From NCBI RefSeq assembly GCF_001651855.1, contig NZ_LNQC01000053.1, positions 1-64,000 on the forward strand: a DNA stretch of 64,000 nt. Direction: 5' to 3'. The notes under the pieces are model-generated. The model was not told where the DNA came from. It worked only from the letters and a program-made list of their open reading frames with translations, and did no database searches. Origin of the DNA: Sinorhizobium americanum. GTDB lineage: Bacteria > Pseudomonadota > Alphaproteobacteria > Rhizobiales > Rhizobiaceae. Of the stretch, positions 48,291-57,570 are shown in pieces (the first letter of the stretch is position 1; each line of letters opens with the position of its first letter). The translations under genes and the position numbers were made by a program.

Positions 48291-48645
48291 ACCGTACCTT
48301 CGAAGCAGCGTTGCCGACGGGCGGCGCTGCTTCGAAGGCAGCCCCTCCCGTCTTGTCGAGGCCGCCGCTTTACACAAGATATTGGTAGCGCTACCATTTC
48401 CACCGGACGCCCCCGGGAGGAGCCTGTCTGGCGTCACTGGACTCGCGTATCGACAAGTCGTGCCGGATCGGCCTCTGAAGCACTTGGTAACGGGCGACCG
48501 AAACCGAAAAGCTTCGCAGTGTTCTGGAGCAATTCGACTGCCTTCGTTCAACGGTCACTGCTCCAGCCCGCAGACATGTCTGCGGCAAAATCGATGGCGG
48601 CGCCCGATCGATGCCCTGTCCCGCATGTTAACGGGAGGGAATTCG
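48291..48645. other. leader region of the LacI-type sugar transporter operon
   Basis: This 355-bp gap contains a LacI-type operator at 48383-48396 with TTTACAC just upstream (about 48369-48375), which could be part of the promoter. The remainder includes a long untranslated leader and the GGGAGGG ribosome site (48633-48639) of the binding-protein gene. I see no gene in it. Confidence 0.45.
48383..48396. promoter_or_regulatory. LacI-family operator
   Basis: TGGTAGCGCTACCA is a perfect 14-bp palindrome with the central CG step preferred by LacI/GalR regulators. It lies 250 bp before the binding-protein gene. The cognate regulator is probably the LacI-type gene at 53447, at the end of the same transporter cluster. 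Confidence 0.75.
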
Positions 48646-49770
48646 ATGACCACATCATACGTCAGCGGCATTCTCATGGCCGCTGCATTCTCACTTCTAT
48701 CGACCACCGCCGCCGCAGAACCCGAAATCGTCAGCGGCCCCGCGGCCGAACCGGATTGTTTCGCGCCATGGGCGGCCGAAACTAAATTCTTCAAGTTCCC
48801 GAAGAAGGACGGTCCCTATCGGATCGCGCTTGCCAACGGCTTCATCGCCAATACCTGGCGCATCCAGATGATCCAGACGGCCAAGGCCTATGCCGCGCAG
48901 GCCGACGTTGCCGCCAAGCTCAAGGAATTCAAGGTCGTCTCGACCGGCGAGGACGTGCCGGCGCAGATTTCGGCGATCAACAACTTCATCGATTCCGGCT
49001 ATGACGCGATCATCGTCAATGCCCAGAACCCGACTGCCTTCGGCCCGGTCATCAAGCGTGCCAAGGAAGCCGGCATCGTCCTCGTCGCCTTCGACAACAT
49101 TCTCGATACCGAGGATGCGATCAACGTCAATGTCGACCAGAAGGGTCTTGGCGTGCTCTGGGCAAATTGGCTCGCCAAGCATCTTCCGGAAGGCGGCAAG
49201 ATCCTCGAGGTGCGTGGCGTCGCCGGCACGTCCGTCGACACCGACCGCCACAACGGCATTCATGAAACCTTTGCGGCGACCGGCAAGAAATGGGACGTCG
49301 TCGAGGTGATCGGCAAGTGGGACGACCCGACCGCCCAGAAGGCGACGGCGGACGCGATCGCCGTGCACAAGAAGTTCGACGGCATCACCGCGCAGGGCGG
49401 CGATACCGGCGTGGTGCAGGCGATGATCGATGCCGGACATCCCTTCGTGCCCTTCGGCGGCGAGACGGAGAACGGCTTCCGCAAGTTCTGCGCCAAGCAT
49501 GCCGGCGAGGGTCTGAAGTGCTCGTCGGCGGGCACCGGTCCGGCCCAGGTCGCTGTCGCCATCAAGACCGCGATCGCGGCGCTCGAGGGCCAAGTGGTGC
49601 CGCAATCGATCAAGCTGCCGCTGGCGATCGTCGAGGATCCGAACTTCAAGGAAGGCCAGGACTTCTATCCTGATCAGTCCGACAATTTCTTCGTCGGCAA
49701 CGCCTTCCCGACCTGCGGCATCAACTTCACGGCTCAGGAGATCATGGGGCAGACCAAGGAGAACCAGTAG
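48646..49770 (+). CDS. sugar ABC transporter substrate-binding protein
   Basis: This periplasmic receptor of 374 residues is of the ribose/xylose type, with a signal peptide (SGILMAAAFSLLSTTAAA). It is longer than RbsB because of an N-terminal insertion rich in aromatic residues (DCFAPWAAETKFFKFPKK). The family core is visible in RIALANGFIANTWRIQMIQT, DAIIVNAQNPTAFGPVIKRA, VAFDNILDTEDAINVNVDQK and ITAQGGDTGVVQAMIDAGHP. It heads an operon with one fused ATPase and two permeases. The sugar is unknown. A stem-loop follows the gene. Confidence 0.85.
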   Translation: MTTSYVSGILMAAAFSLLSTTAAAEPEIVSGPAAEPDCFAPWAAETKFFKFPKKDGPYRIALANGFIANTWRIQMIQTAKAYAAQADVAAKLKEFKVVSTGEDVPAQISAINNFIDSGYDAIIVNAQNPTAFGPVIKRAKEAGIVLVAFDNILDTEDAINVNVDQKGLGVLWANWLAKHLPEGGKILEVRGVAGTSVDTDRHNGIHETFAATGKKWDVVEVIGKWDDPTAQKATADAIAVHKKFDGITAQGGDTGVVQAMIDAGHPFVPFGGETENGFRKFCAKHAGEGLKCSSAGTGPAQVAVAIKTAIAALEGQVVPQSIKLPLAIVEDPNFKEGQDFYPDQSDNFFVGNAFPTCGINFTAQEIMGQTKENQ

Positions 49771-49791
49771 GCTCTTCCTCCAGCACCGAAA

Positions 49792-49818
49792 ATGCCGCGC
49801 GCCTCGCGTGCGCGGCAT
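49792..49818 (+). promoter_or_regulatory. stem-loop following the binding-protein gene
   Basis: A perfect 9-bp stem (ATGCCGCGC/GCGCGGCAT) with a 9-base loop lies between the receptor and ATPase genes, as after the other binding-protein genes of this window. Confidence 0.55.
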
Positions 49819-49849
49819 GCCCGTAACGAACCCTAATCCGAGGCGCCTG

Positions 49850-51394
49850 ATGACCGCAGCCGAGACTCCGCCGCCGCTCTTCCAAATGGAAGGTGTATCG
49901 AAGCGCTACGGCGGTGTCCGCGCATTGGAGAAGGCCCGGCTCGAGGTGGTGCCAGGCCGAATCCATGCGATCCTCGGCGAGAACGGCGCCGGCAAGTCGA
50001 CGCTCATCAAGATCATGGCCGGCGTGGTCGCACAGGACGAAGGACGTCTCTTGCTCGACGGCCGGGAGGTGGCCTTTCGATCGCCCGCCGAAGCCGCGGC
50101 GGCCGGCATTGCCTGTGTCTTCCAGGAACTGTCGCTGATCCCGGACTTGAGCGTCGCCGACAATATCGCCCTTGCCAATCCTCCCCGCCGTTTCGGTATG
50201 ATCGACCGGCGTGCGCAACGGAAGCTCGCGGAGGAAGCGCTCGCCCGGGCCGGAGCCGAGGACATCCACCCGCGTGCGGCGGTGAAGGATTTGCCGTTGT
50301 CGCGCCGGCAGATGGTCGAGATCGCCAAGGCGCTCGCCTCCGGGCCGCGCGCGCTGATCCTCGACGAGGCGACCTCGGCGCTGACCGCCGGCGACGTCGC
50401 CAAGGTCTTTGCGGTGCTGAAACGGCTGCGGGACGAAGGTCTGGCGCTGCTCTACATCTCGCACCGCATGCACGAGATCGCCGAACTCGCCGATACCTGC
50501 ACAGTTTTCCGCAATGGCCGCAATGTCGCGAGCTTTGCAGCGGGCAGCCGCAGCAATAGCGAGATCGTCGAGATGATGATCGGGCGCGAATACAGCAACG
50601 TCTTTCCGCCGCGCCAGGCGTCGGCGAGGCTGGCAAGTGCGCCCGTGCTCGAATGCCGTGACCTTGGCTGGAGCGATCGGCTGCGCGAAATCTCCTTTTC
50701 GGTGGGCGAGGGAGAGGTCGTCGGCCTCGGGGGGCTCGAGGGCCAGGGCCAACGGCTGCTTCTCCTGGCGCTCTTCGGGGTACTGCGCGGCACGACCGGC
50801 TCGGTGCTCGTCGACGGATCGCCGGTGGCAATCAGCGGACCGGCGGCGGCGCGAAAACCGCCGCTCTCCATGGCGCTTATCCCGGAGGATCGCAAGACGG
50901 AAGGCTTGATGCTGCCGATGACGGTCCGCGAGAACCTGTCCTTCGCGGCCCTCGACCGCATTGCCCGCGGCGGAGTTATCGATCGGACGAAGGAGGAGCA
51001 GTCGATCGACGACATGGTGCGGCTGCTGGAAATCAAGACCGCCGGCCTTGACGTGCCCGTCGGAACGCTTTCGGGCGGTAACCAGCAAAAGGTTGTGATC
51101 GCCAAATGGCTGATGCGTCAACCCCGGATCATATTGCTCAACGATCCGACGCGCGGCATCGACGTCGGCACCAAACAGGAGCTTTACCAATTGCTGCGGC
51201 GGCTGGCAGAAGCCGGTGCGGCGATCGTCTTCTATTCGACCGACTATGACGAGTTGATCGGCTGCTGCGACCGGGTCCTGGTTCTCTATGACGGCCGCGT
51301 CGTCCGCGAGCTCGAAGGCGACGCGATCAGCGAACGGGCCTTGATCGCCAGCGCCCTCAACGTCGAGGCGGGGCAGAAGGGAACGGCCGCATGA
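49850..51394 (+). CDS. sugar ABC transporter ATPase (two nucleotide-binding domains)
   Basis: This CUT2-type ATPase of 514 residues has a first domain with Walker A GENGAGKST, Q-loop CVFQELSLIPDLSV and Walker B ALILDEATSALT. The second domain has the degenerate Walker A region GLGGLEGQGQRLLLLALFG, signature SGGNQQKVVIAKWL and IILLNDPTRGIDVG. In that last motif the Walker B sequence reads LLNDP rather than LLDEP, so the second site is probably ATPase-inactive. The ATG at 49850 follows CCGAGG; an upstream in-frame ATG at 49808 lies in the stem-loop. Its stop overlaps the first permease start. Confidence 0.88.
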   Translation: MTAAETPPPLFQMEGVSKRYGGVRALEKARLEVVPGRIHAILGENGAGKSTLIKIMAGVVAQDEGRLLLDGREVAFRSPAEAAAAGIACVFQELSLIPDLSVADNIALANPPRRFGMIDRRAQRKLAEEALARAGAEDIHPRAAVKDLPLSRRQMVEIAKALASGPRALILDEATSALTAGDVAKVFAVLKRLRDEGLALLYISHRMHEIAELADTCTVFRNGRNVASFAAGSRSNSEIVEMMIGREYSNVFPPRQASARLASAPVLECRDLGWSDRLREISFSVGEGEVVGLGGLEGQGQRLLLLALFGVLRGTTGSVLVDGSPVAISGPAAARKPPLSMALIPEDRKTEGLMLPMTVRENLSFAALDRIARGGVIDRTKEEQSIDDMVRLLEIKTAGLDVPVGTLSGGNQQKVVIAKWLMRQPRIILLNDPTRGIDVGTKQELYQLLRRLAEAGAAIVFYSTDYDELIGCCDRVLVLYDGRVVRELEGDAISERALIASALNVEAGQKGTAA

Positions 51395-52371
51395 GAGAAT
51401 GGCGCTACTGGCTGAACGAGCAGCGCGGCACACTGACGGGGCTCGCCATCTTTCTGGTGATGTTCGCCGTCTATGTCGCCAACCACCCGGCCGGCTTCAC
51501 CGCCAATGTCGTGCACACGGCCGCCAACAAGGGCGTGCTACTCGCCTTCGTCGCCATGGCGCAGGCGCTGGTGGTGATCACCGCCGGGATCGACCTGTCG
51601 GTCGGCATGGTCCTGGTGCTCACCAACTGCCTCGCCTCCTGGATCGTCGTCGGCGGCGCCATGCCGACGAGCCTTGGCGTGGCGGCCGTGCTGGCGACCG
51701 GAATGCTCTGCGGGACGATCAACGGCCTACTGGTCATTTACGGCCGCCTGCAGCCGATCGTTGCGACGATCGCGACGGGTGCCGTCTATTTCGGCCTGGC
51801 ACTGCTGCTCCGGCCCTTCCCCGGCGGCTCCGTCAACGAGGATCTCGCCGACGCGCTCACCGGCCGGCTCTTCGGCGTCGTTCCGTCTAGTCTCGTCGCG
51901 CTCGCGGCAGTCGTCCTGCTCGTCTGGCTGCCGTTCCGACGGTCGGTCGCCGGGCGGGCCGCCTATGCGGCGGGTTCTTCCGAGCCGGCCGCCTTCATGT
52001 CGGGCGTGCCGATCCGGCGCGGCAAGTTCGCGGCCTATCTGCTCGGCGGACTGCTCGCCGGAATGGGCGGCCTGTTCCTGACCTTTTTCACCTATACCGG
52101 CGAGGCAGCCTATGCGAGCGGCAGCGCCTATACGCTCTGGTCGATCGCCGCCGTCGTGCTCGGCGGCGTGTCGCTCTATGGAGGCCGCGGCAGCGCCGTC
52201 GGGGCGATCTTCGGCGCATTTGCCGCGCGCACCACCGGCGACATGCTGTTTGCCTTCGATGTCGATCCGCTCTGGCAGCCGCTTCTCCAGGGTATTGTCC
52301 TGATGGTCGCCGTCAGCCTCGGCTCGCTGGCGCTGCTGCGTGTGCGAAACCGTCTGGACTGGTTCCAATGA
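51391..52371 (+). CDS. sugar ABC transporter permease 1
   Basis: This RbsC-family permease of 326 residues has the segments MAQALVVITAGIDLSVGMVLV, LQPIVATIATGAVYFGLALL, AYAAGSSEPAAFMSGVPIRR and GGVSLYGGRGSAVGAIFGAF. It starts by ATGA overlap with the ATPase gene and ends by overlap with the second permease. Two different permeases imply a heterodimeric channel, unlike the single-permease apiose importer of this window. Confidence 0.88.
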   Translation: MREWRYWLNEQRGTLTGLAIFLVMFAVYVANHPAGFTANVVHTAANKGVLLAFVAMAQALVVITAGIDLSVGMVLVLTNCLASWIVVGGAMPTSLGVAAVLATGMLCGTINGLLVIYGRLQPIVATIATGAVYFGLALLLRPFPGGSVNEDLADALTGRLFGVVPSSLVALAAVVLLVWLPFRRSVAGRAAYAAGSSEPAAFMSGVPIRRGKFAAYLLGGLLAGMGGLFLTFFTYTGEAAYASGSAYTLWSIAAVVLGGVSLYGGRGSAVGAIFGAFAARTTGDMLFAFDVDPLWQPLLQGIVLMVAVSLGSLALLRVRNRLDWFQ

Positions 52372-53360
52372 GCGAGACGTCCGAAAGCCGCTTGTCCGTC
52401 AAGGCGCGCCTGCCGGGCTTCCTTCGCCGTGTGGACCCGGCCGTCCTCACCGCTTTCGGCTGCATTCTGCTGCTGCTTCTTCTCGGCAGCCTCTATTCAA
52501 GCAATTTCCTGTCGCCCGATTACCTGCTGCAGCAGCTCAAGGTCGCGTCGTTCCTCGGGGTGGTGGCCGCCGGAATGATGATCGTCATCCTGCTCGGCCA
52601 CATCGATCTTTCGGTGCCCTGGGTGATGACGACGGGCGCGATGATGGCTTGCGCCGCGGCCGGATTCGGAAATGCAGGCGCCTCCGTCGCCATCCCGGTG
52701 GGGGTCCTCTCCGGCATGGCCTTCGGCCTCCTGAACGGCATCGGCGTCGCCTATCTACGCATTCCTTCGATGATCGTGACGCTTGCCTCGAATGTCGTGG
52801 CTCAGGGGCTGATGGTCGTCTATACCGGCGGCTTCTCGCCGCAGGATTCAGCGTCGAACGCCATCCGCTGGCTGGCGACAGGCGCACTCGTGCCGGGCGT
52901 CCCGAATGCCATCGTGGTCTGGATCGCCGTCAGCGCGGCGATGGTGTTCCTGCTGACCCGCACGGCCTTCGGCCGCGCCGTCTACGGCATCGGCAACAGC
53001 GAGCGGGCCGCCTTCCTCTCCGGCGTCGGCACGCGGCGCGTCGTCATGATCGCCTTCGTCGTCTCCGGCGGCTTGAGCGCCTTCGGCGGGGTGCTGCTTG
53101 CCGGCTATGCCTCGAAGGCGGCGCAGGCGATGGGCGACGCCTACCTGCTGCCGTCGATCGCCGCGGTGGTGCTCGGCGGCACGTCGATCCTCGGTGGCCG
53201 CGGCTCGTATGTCGGCACGGTCGCCGGCGTCATCCTGATTACGCTGCTCCAGTCCATCCTCTCGGTCATGCAGATGCCGGAAGCCGGTCGCCAGATCGTC
53301 TACGGCATCGTCATCATCGTGATGCTGCTGCTTTACGGTCGCGCGCCGCCGAGCCGCTGA
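52368..53360 (+). CDS. sugar ABC transporter permease 2
   Basis: This second RbsC-family permease has 330 residues: VVAAGMMIVILLGHIDLSVPWV replaces the usual GGIDLSVG, followed by IPSMIVTLASNVVAQGLMVV, GIGNSERAAFLSGV and GGTSILGGRGSYVGTVAGVI. The substitution of H for G in the GxIDLS motif is unusual but also occurs in paired permeases. It is the last transporter gene, followed after 86 bp by the LacI-type regulator. Confidence 0.88.
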   Translation: MSETSESRLSVKARLPGFLRRVDPAVLTAFGCILLLLLLGSLYSSNFLSPDYLLQQLKVASFLGVVAAGMMIVILLGHIDLSVPWVMTTGAMMACAAAGFGNAGASVAIPVGVLSGMAFGLLNGIGVAYLRIPSMIVTLASNVVAQGLMVVYTGGFSPQDSASNAIRWLATGALVPGVPNAIVVWIAVSAAMVFLLTRTAFGRAVYGIGNSERAAFLSGVGTRRVVMIAFVVSGGLSAFGGVLLAGYASKAAQAMGDAYLLPSIAAVVLGGTSILGGRGSYVGTVAGVILITLLQSILSVMQMPEAGRQIVYGIVIIVMLLLYGRAPPSR

Positions 53361-53446
53361 GGCCCGGATTTCCTGGGCCTGCCTGTCCCCGAGCCGCCCG
53401 CCCAGTGCTTCAATCCGCTGTCATGAAAGCGCGATAGTCGGAGCCG

Positions 53447-54436
53447 ATGGTGACCTTGCAACAGATAGCCTTTCACGCCGGCTGCTCGCTGGCGACGGTG
53501 TCGCGCGTCCTGAAGGGTGACGGGCCGGTCAGCGACGAAATGGTGCGCCGCGTCCGCCGTGCCGCCGCCGAGCTCGGCTACAGACCGCCGCCAGGAGGCG
53601 GCGGCGCGCGCAACAGGCCGGTTGTCGGCGTGCTGGTCCCGAGCGTCACCAATCCCGTCTTCGCCGCCTCGCTTGCCGGGATCCAGCATCGCCTGCAGGC
53701 GGCCGGGCACGGTGTCCTGATCGCTCAATCGAACTACGATCCCGCGTCTGAAGCGCGGGCGGTCGCGGCGCTGCTGGAGCAGCGGCCGACAGGCCTGATC
53801 CTGACGCTTTGCAATGCCGGGACCAGCGAGGCGCTTTCGGCCGCGCTGCCGCCGACGATTCTGCTCAACAATCGCCCCGTTCCCCGCTTCCCTGCCGCCG
53901 TGACCGTCGACAATTACCGCGCCGGCTGCGAGATCACCCGCCATATTCTCGCCCACCGGCATCGCCGCATCCTATTCGTTTCCGGCCATTTCGCCTCCTC
54001 GGACCGCGCGCGCCTGCGTTACGAGGGCCATTGTGCGGCAATGAAGGAGGCCGGCCATACGCCGCTTCCCGCGATGGAGATTCCCTTCGTCGACGGCTAC
54101 GAAAATCTGGATCTTTCCGGCGTCGCGGAAGTGCACCGGCCGACGGCGATCATCGCCTCCAACGACCTCTTGGCCGTGGGCGTCATTGCGGCCCTGCGGC
54201 GCGAAGGGCTGTCGGTGCCGACCGATGTCTCGGTCGCCGGCTTCGACGGGATCGCCATCGGTCGCCTGATGAACCCGCCGCTGACGACCATGGCCATGCC
54301 GGATGGTGACATGGGCGTCGCGGCCGCGGCCTTGTTGCTCGACATCGCCGAAAACGCCCAGCAATGCCGGCACCTCTGCCTCGACCATAGGCTCTATCCG
54401 GGCGGAACAGTGCGGATGGTGAGTGAGGAGAGATGA
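53447..54436 (+). CDS. LacI-family transcriptional regulator
   Basis: This 329-residue repressor has the N-terminal helix-turn-helix and hinge (VTLQQIAFHAGCSLATVSRVL, then VRRAAAELGYRP). The periplasmic-binding-like effector domain follows (VGVLVPSVTNPVFAASLAGIQ, AIIASNDLLAVGVIAALRR, VSVAGFDGIAIGRLMNPPL). It closes the sugar transporter cluster, and the palindrome TGGTAGCGCTACCA before the first gene is its probable operator. The effector is presumably the transported sugar. The end of the gene is convergent with the ugp-like operon. Confidence 0.87.
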   Translation: MVTLQQIAFHAGCSLATVSRVLKGDGPVSDEMVRRVRRAAAELGYRPPPGGGGARNRPVVGVLVPSVTNPVFAASLAGIQHRLQAAGHGVLIAQSNYDPASEARAVAALLEQRPTGLILTLCNAGTSEALSAALPPTILLNNRPVPRFPAAVTVDNYRAGCEITRHILAHRHRRILFVSGHFASSDRARLRYEGHCAAMKEAGHTPLPAMEIPFVDGYENLDLSGVAEVHRPTAIIASNDLLAVGVIAALRREGLSVPTDVSVAGFDGIAIGRLMNPPLTTMAMPDGDMGVAAAALLLDIAENAQQCRHLCLDHRLYPGGTVRMVSEER

Positions 54437-54472
54437 TGCACTTGCGCGTGCGGGAGGAGGTGATTGCCGCTC

Positions 54473-54501
54473 ACCTTCTCCCCGCGTCGCGGGGAGAAGG
54501 T
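54473..54501. terminator. bidirectional palindrome between convergent operons
   Basis: A perfect 13-bp stem (ACCTTCTCCCCGC/GCGGGGAGAAGGT) with a 3-base loop sits between the LacI gene and ugp-like operon ends. The sequence also resembles a short dispersed rhizobial palindrome; a similar CTCCCCGC/GCGGGG core occurs near 63700. Confidence 0.65.
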
Positions 54502-54543
54502 TAGGGCAGGCGAATGAGAGGCAAATTGCCCTTATCGGCCCCA

Positions 54544-55809
54544 TCAGCTCCGCGGCAGCAGGCTCTCCACTTCAGCCGCCGCATCGTCCAGCGCTTCCTC
54601 AGGCGTTGCCGACTGTTCGACGACGCGCGACAGGTTCTCGACGATCGTCTGGGTAACCTTGACGCCGTTCGTGCCCGGGAAGGCATACCAGGGGATCATC
54701 CGCGGCATCTGTTCGAGGCCGGCGCGGAACAGCGGGTTTTCCTTGTAGAAGTTGGCAAGGTAGTCCGGCGACTTCGCGGCGAGCTCGTTGTTCGGCACGT
54801 ATCCGGTGCCCGGAACGACGACAGAGGCGCCATAGGGGCCGGCGGCGAACTTGGCGAATTTCCAGGCGGCCTCCTGCTTCTCCGCGTCGCGGGTCAGAAT
54901 GACGACGGCGTTGCCGCCGGTCGGCAGCTTGCCGTTCACCGGGTCGATCAGCGGGATCGCCGCCGTGCGCAGGTCGAACTTGCCGCCGACATTCTTGATG
55001 GTGTTGCGGAGTGCCCCGGTCGTCTGGAAGGCGACGCCGACCTTGCCGGCGACGAAAGCTTGTTCACCAGCCTGTTTGGTGAGCACCGGCAGGCCGCCTT
55101 CCTTGACCATGCGGTCGAGCACCTCGATCGCCTTCTGCCCTTCCGGACCGTTGAAGGCGACCGTCGCCTCATCCTCGGCGAGCATCCGTCCGCCGGCGCC
55201 GAAGAGCAGCGCGGAGAACATCCAGTCGTCGCCCTGCCAGCGGAAATCGATGCCTTCGACGCCGTCGCCGAGCGCCTTGATCTTGCCGCCGAGCGCGATC
55301 ACCTCGTCCCAGGTCTTCGGCGGGTTCTCCGGGTCGCCGCCGGCTTTGCGGACGAGATCGGCGTTGTAGTACATGATCGGGTTGGAGGTGGCGAAGGCGA
55401 GGCCGACCTGCTTGCCGTTAACCTGGGCGAGCTTCAGGATGTTCTCCGAGAAACCCTGCTCGGCCATGTTGCCGTCCTTCGCGATGAACGGGCCGAGGTC
55501 GACCGGGATGTCGCGCTCGTTGACCATCCGCAGGCGGTTGAGGCCGATGAAGGTGACGTCGGGCATCTCGGCCGTGCCCGCCTGGCGCATGATCGTCTGG
55601 ATGCCTTCCTCGTACGTTGCGGAAGGATTGGCGAAGGTGATCCTGATCTCCGGATTTTCCTCCATGAACTTCTTCGAGATCGTGTCCATCACGTCCTTGA
55701 AGAAGCCGGGCATCGGATAATGCACCGTCAACACCGTTTCGGCTTCGGCCGGAACGGCAAAGGTCATCGACACCGCCGCGGCGGCGAGAAGTTGCCTGAA
55801 ATGTTTCAT
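54544..55809 (-). CDS. UgpB-like ABC substrate-binding protein
   Basis: This family 1 solute receptor (CUT1) of 421 residues has a signal peptide (LLAAAAVSMTFAVPAEA) and a body resembling UgpB and maltose-type receptors: TVLTVHYPMPGFFKDVMDTI, NPIMYYNADLVRKAGGDPEN, PPKTWDEVIALGGKI and WYAFPGTNGVKVTQTIVENL. It is the last gene of a five-gene unit read leftward, with the phosphodiesterase first. Glycerophosphodiesters or glycerol 3-phosphate are likely ligands given that enzyme and the PHO-box-like sequence upstream, but the binding residues have not been checked against known UgpB structures. Confidence 0.8.
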   Translation of the reverse strand: MKHFRQLLAAAAVSMTFAVPAEAETVLTVHYPMPGFFKDVMDTISKKFMEENPEIRITFANPSATYEEGIQTIMRQAGTAEMPDVTFIGLNRLRMVNERDIPVDLGPFIAKDGNMAEQGFSENILKLAQVNGKQVGLAFATSNPIMYYNADLVRKAGGDPENPPKTWDEVIALGGKIKALGDGVEGIDFRWQGDDWMFSALLFGAGGRMLAEDEATVAFNGPEGQKAIEVLDRMVKEGGLPVLTKQAGEQAFVAGKVGVAFQTTGALRNTIKNVGGKFDLRTAAIPLIDPVNGKLPTGGNAVVILTRDAEKQEAAWKFAKFAAGPYGASVVVPGTGYVPNNELAAKSPDYLANFYKENPLFRAGLEQMPRMIPWYAFPGTNGVKVTQTIVENLSRVVEQSATPEEALDDAAAEVESLLPRS

Positions 55810-55831
55810 GACGCTCTCCTGGTTTAACCGG

Positions 55832-56662
55832 TCAGCCCTTGAGACCGGTCATGGTGATGCCCTCGACGAAGCGCTTCTGTGCAATCAGGAAGGCGGCGAC
55901 GAGGGGAAGGGTGATGATCAGCGTGGCGGCCATCAGTGCGCCGTAGTCGTCGCCGGCTTCGGCGGCGCGGAAGTAGAGAAGGCCGAGCGGCGGGGTGGCG
56001 TATTCCTGGTTAGTGACGACCACCAGCGGCCAGAACAGGTCGTTCCAGTGGGCGACCACCGAAAAGATCGCGAAGGCGGTGATCGCCGGCCAGGCATTCG
56101 GCACGACGACGCGCGCGACGATGCCCGTCTCCGACATGCCGTCGAGGCGCGCCGCGTGGATCAGGTCGTCGGGAAGCGCCCGGAAGAATTGCAGGAACAG
56201 GAAGATCGCGAAGACCGAGATCGAGAAGGGTGCGACGAGCGCCATGTAGCTGTTGAGCACGGAAAGCCGGTCGAAGGCGACATAGAGCGGCAGCGCGGTC
56301 GCGTGGATCGGCACCAGCAGCCCCAGCATCACCAGCACCATCATCAGCCGCGCGGCGCGGAACTTGAGCTTCGCCATGGCATAGGCGCAGGGGATGGCGA
56401 CGACGACCTGGACAATGAAGATCAGTGCGCAGACGACGACGCCGTTCCAAAGCAGCGTCGGCATCGAGACGCGCGACAGCGCCTTGGTGAAGTTCTCGAC
56501 ATAGGACCATTGCTCAGGGATCAGCGCGAGCGAGGAGGAAAAGATTTCGCTCTGTGCCTTGCCCGCGGTGGAGATCATGAAGAGGTAGGGCGCGAGAAAG
56601 ATCAGTGCGCCGAGCGACAGGAGGCTGAGCCGCAGGACGCGGCCGAGAGAAAGGCGGGTCAT
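55832..56662 (-). CDS. UgpE-like ABC permease
   Basis: This CUT1 permease of 276 residues has six helices and the coupling (EAA) motif region DLIHAARLDGMSETGIVARVV, with FLFLQFFRALPDDLIHAA preceding it and PNAWPAITAFAIFSVVAHWND following. It starts by overlap with the upstream permease gene (ATGA) and ends 22 bp before the receptor gene. With its partner it forms the membrane channel. Confidence 0.87.
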   Translation of the reverse strand: MTRLSLGRVLRLSLLSLGALIFLAPYLFMISTAGKAQSEIFSSSLALIPEQWSYVENFTKALSRVSMPTLLWNGVVVCALIFIVQVVVAIPCAYAMAKLKFRAARLMMVLVMLGLLVPIHATALPLYVAFDRLSVLNSYMALVAPFSISVFAIFLFLQFFRALPDDLIHAARLDGMSETGIVARVVVPNAWPAITAFAIFSVVAHWNDLFWPLVVVTNQEYATPPLGLLYFRAAEAGDDYGALMAATLIITLPLVAAFLIAQKRFVEGITMTGLKG

Positions 56663-57570
56663 GCGTAATGGACCTTCCTATCGACGATGCGGTACTGGAG
56701 GAACATCAGGACGACGAGGATCGCGAGGAAGACGACGGTCATCGCCGAGGCATAGCCGACCCGGAGATAGACGAAGCCCTCCTGGTAGATCGTGAAGAGC
56801 AGCACTTCGGAGGCCTTGTTCGGCCCGCCTTCGGTGAGCGTCTTCACCGTCTCGAACACCTTGACGGAATTGATGATGCTGATCGTCGTGACGAAGAGCG
56901 TCGTCGGTCCGAGCATCGGCCAGGTGACGAGCCGGAAGCGGTCCAGCCAGGACCTGGCGCCATCCACCTCGGCCGCCGCATAGAGCTCGCGCGGAATTGC
57001 CGTGAGTCCGGCGAGGAACAGCACCATGTTGAAGCCGACCGACTGCCAGATGCCGATGATCGCAAGCCCGTAGAGTACGGTGCCGGAGGCGCCGAGCCAA
57101 TTCGGGCCGGCAATGCCGAAGGAAGCGAGGAAGGTGTTGATCGGCCCGATAGTCGGGTGAAACAGGAACTGCCAGACCGTTGCCATGGCGACCAGAAGCG
57201 AGGCGACGGGCAGGAAATAGACCGTGCGGAAAAAGGCTTTGGCTCGCGTCTCGGCTTCGATCAAAAGCGCGATCGCGAGTGCCAGCGCGATCGAGACCGG
57301 CGTTACGACCGCCGTGTAGACCGCAGTGTTCCAGAGCGAACGGCGAAAGGTCCTGTCGCCGATCAGTTCGGCGTAATTCGCGAAGCCGACGAAGCGGAAG
57401 CCGCCATAGCCGAGCTCGAAATCGGTGAATCCGAGAACGATAACCGCAAGCGTCGGGAGCAGGATGAACAGGAACAGCAGCACGATCGCCGGCGTGGCGA
57501 GCAGCCAGGCGACCCGTCCTTCGCGCCAGTCGGCAAGGGCAATCGGCCTGTCGATCGTGACGCTAGCCAT
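56659..57570 (-). CDS. UgpA-like ABC permease
   Basis: This CUT1 permease of 303 residues has helices such as VAWLLATPAIVLLFLFILLPTLAV, the segment TVYFLPVASLLVAMATVWQF and the EAA loop ELYAAAEVDGARSWLDRFRLV. Its start overlaps the end of the ATPase gene by 8 bp and its stop overlaps the second permease, so the entire unit is translationally coupled. Confidence 0.87.
   Translation of the reverse strand: MASVTIDRPIALADWREGRVAWLLATPAIVLLFLFILLPTLAVIVLGFTDFELGYGGFRFVGFANYAELIGDRTFRRSLWNTAVYTAVVTPVSIALALAIALLIEAETRAKAFFRTVYFLPVASLLVAMATVWQFLFHPTIGPINTFLASFGIAGPNWLGASGTVLYGLAIIGIWQSVGFNMVLFLAGLTAIPRELYAAAEVDGARSWLDRFRLVTWPMLGPTTLFVTTISIINSVKVFETVKTLTEGGPNKASEVLLFTIYQEGFVYLRVGYASAMTVVFLAILVVLMFLQYRIVDRKVHYA

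Noticed and set aside
54514-55827. Open frame of 437 codons on the plus strand
   Set aside because: It is antisense to the ugpB-like receptor, whose signal peptide and family motifs are clear.
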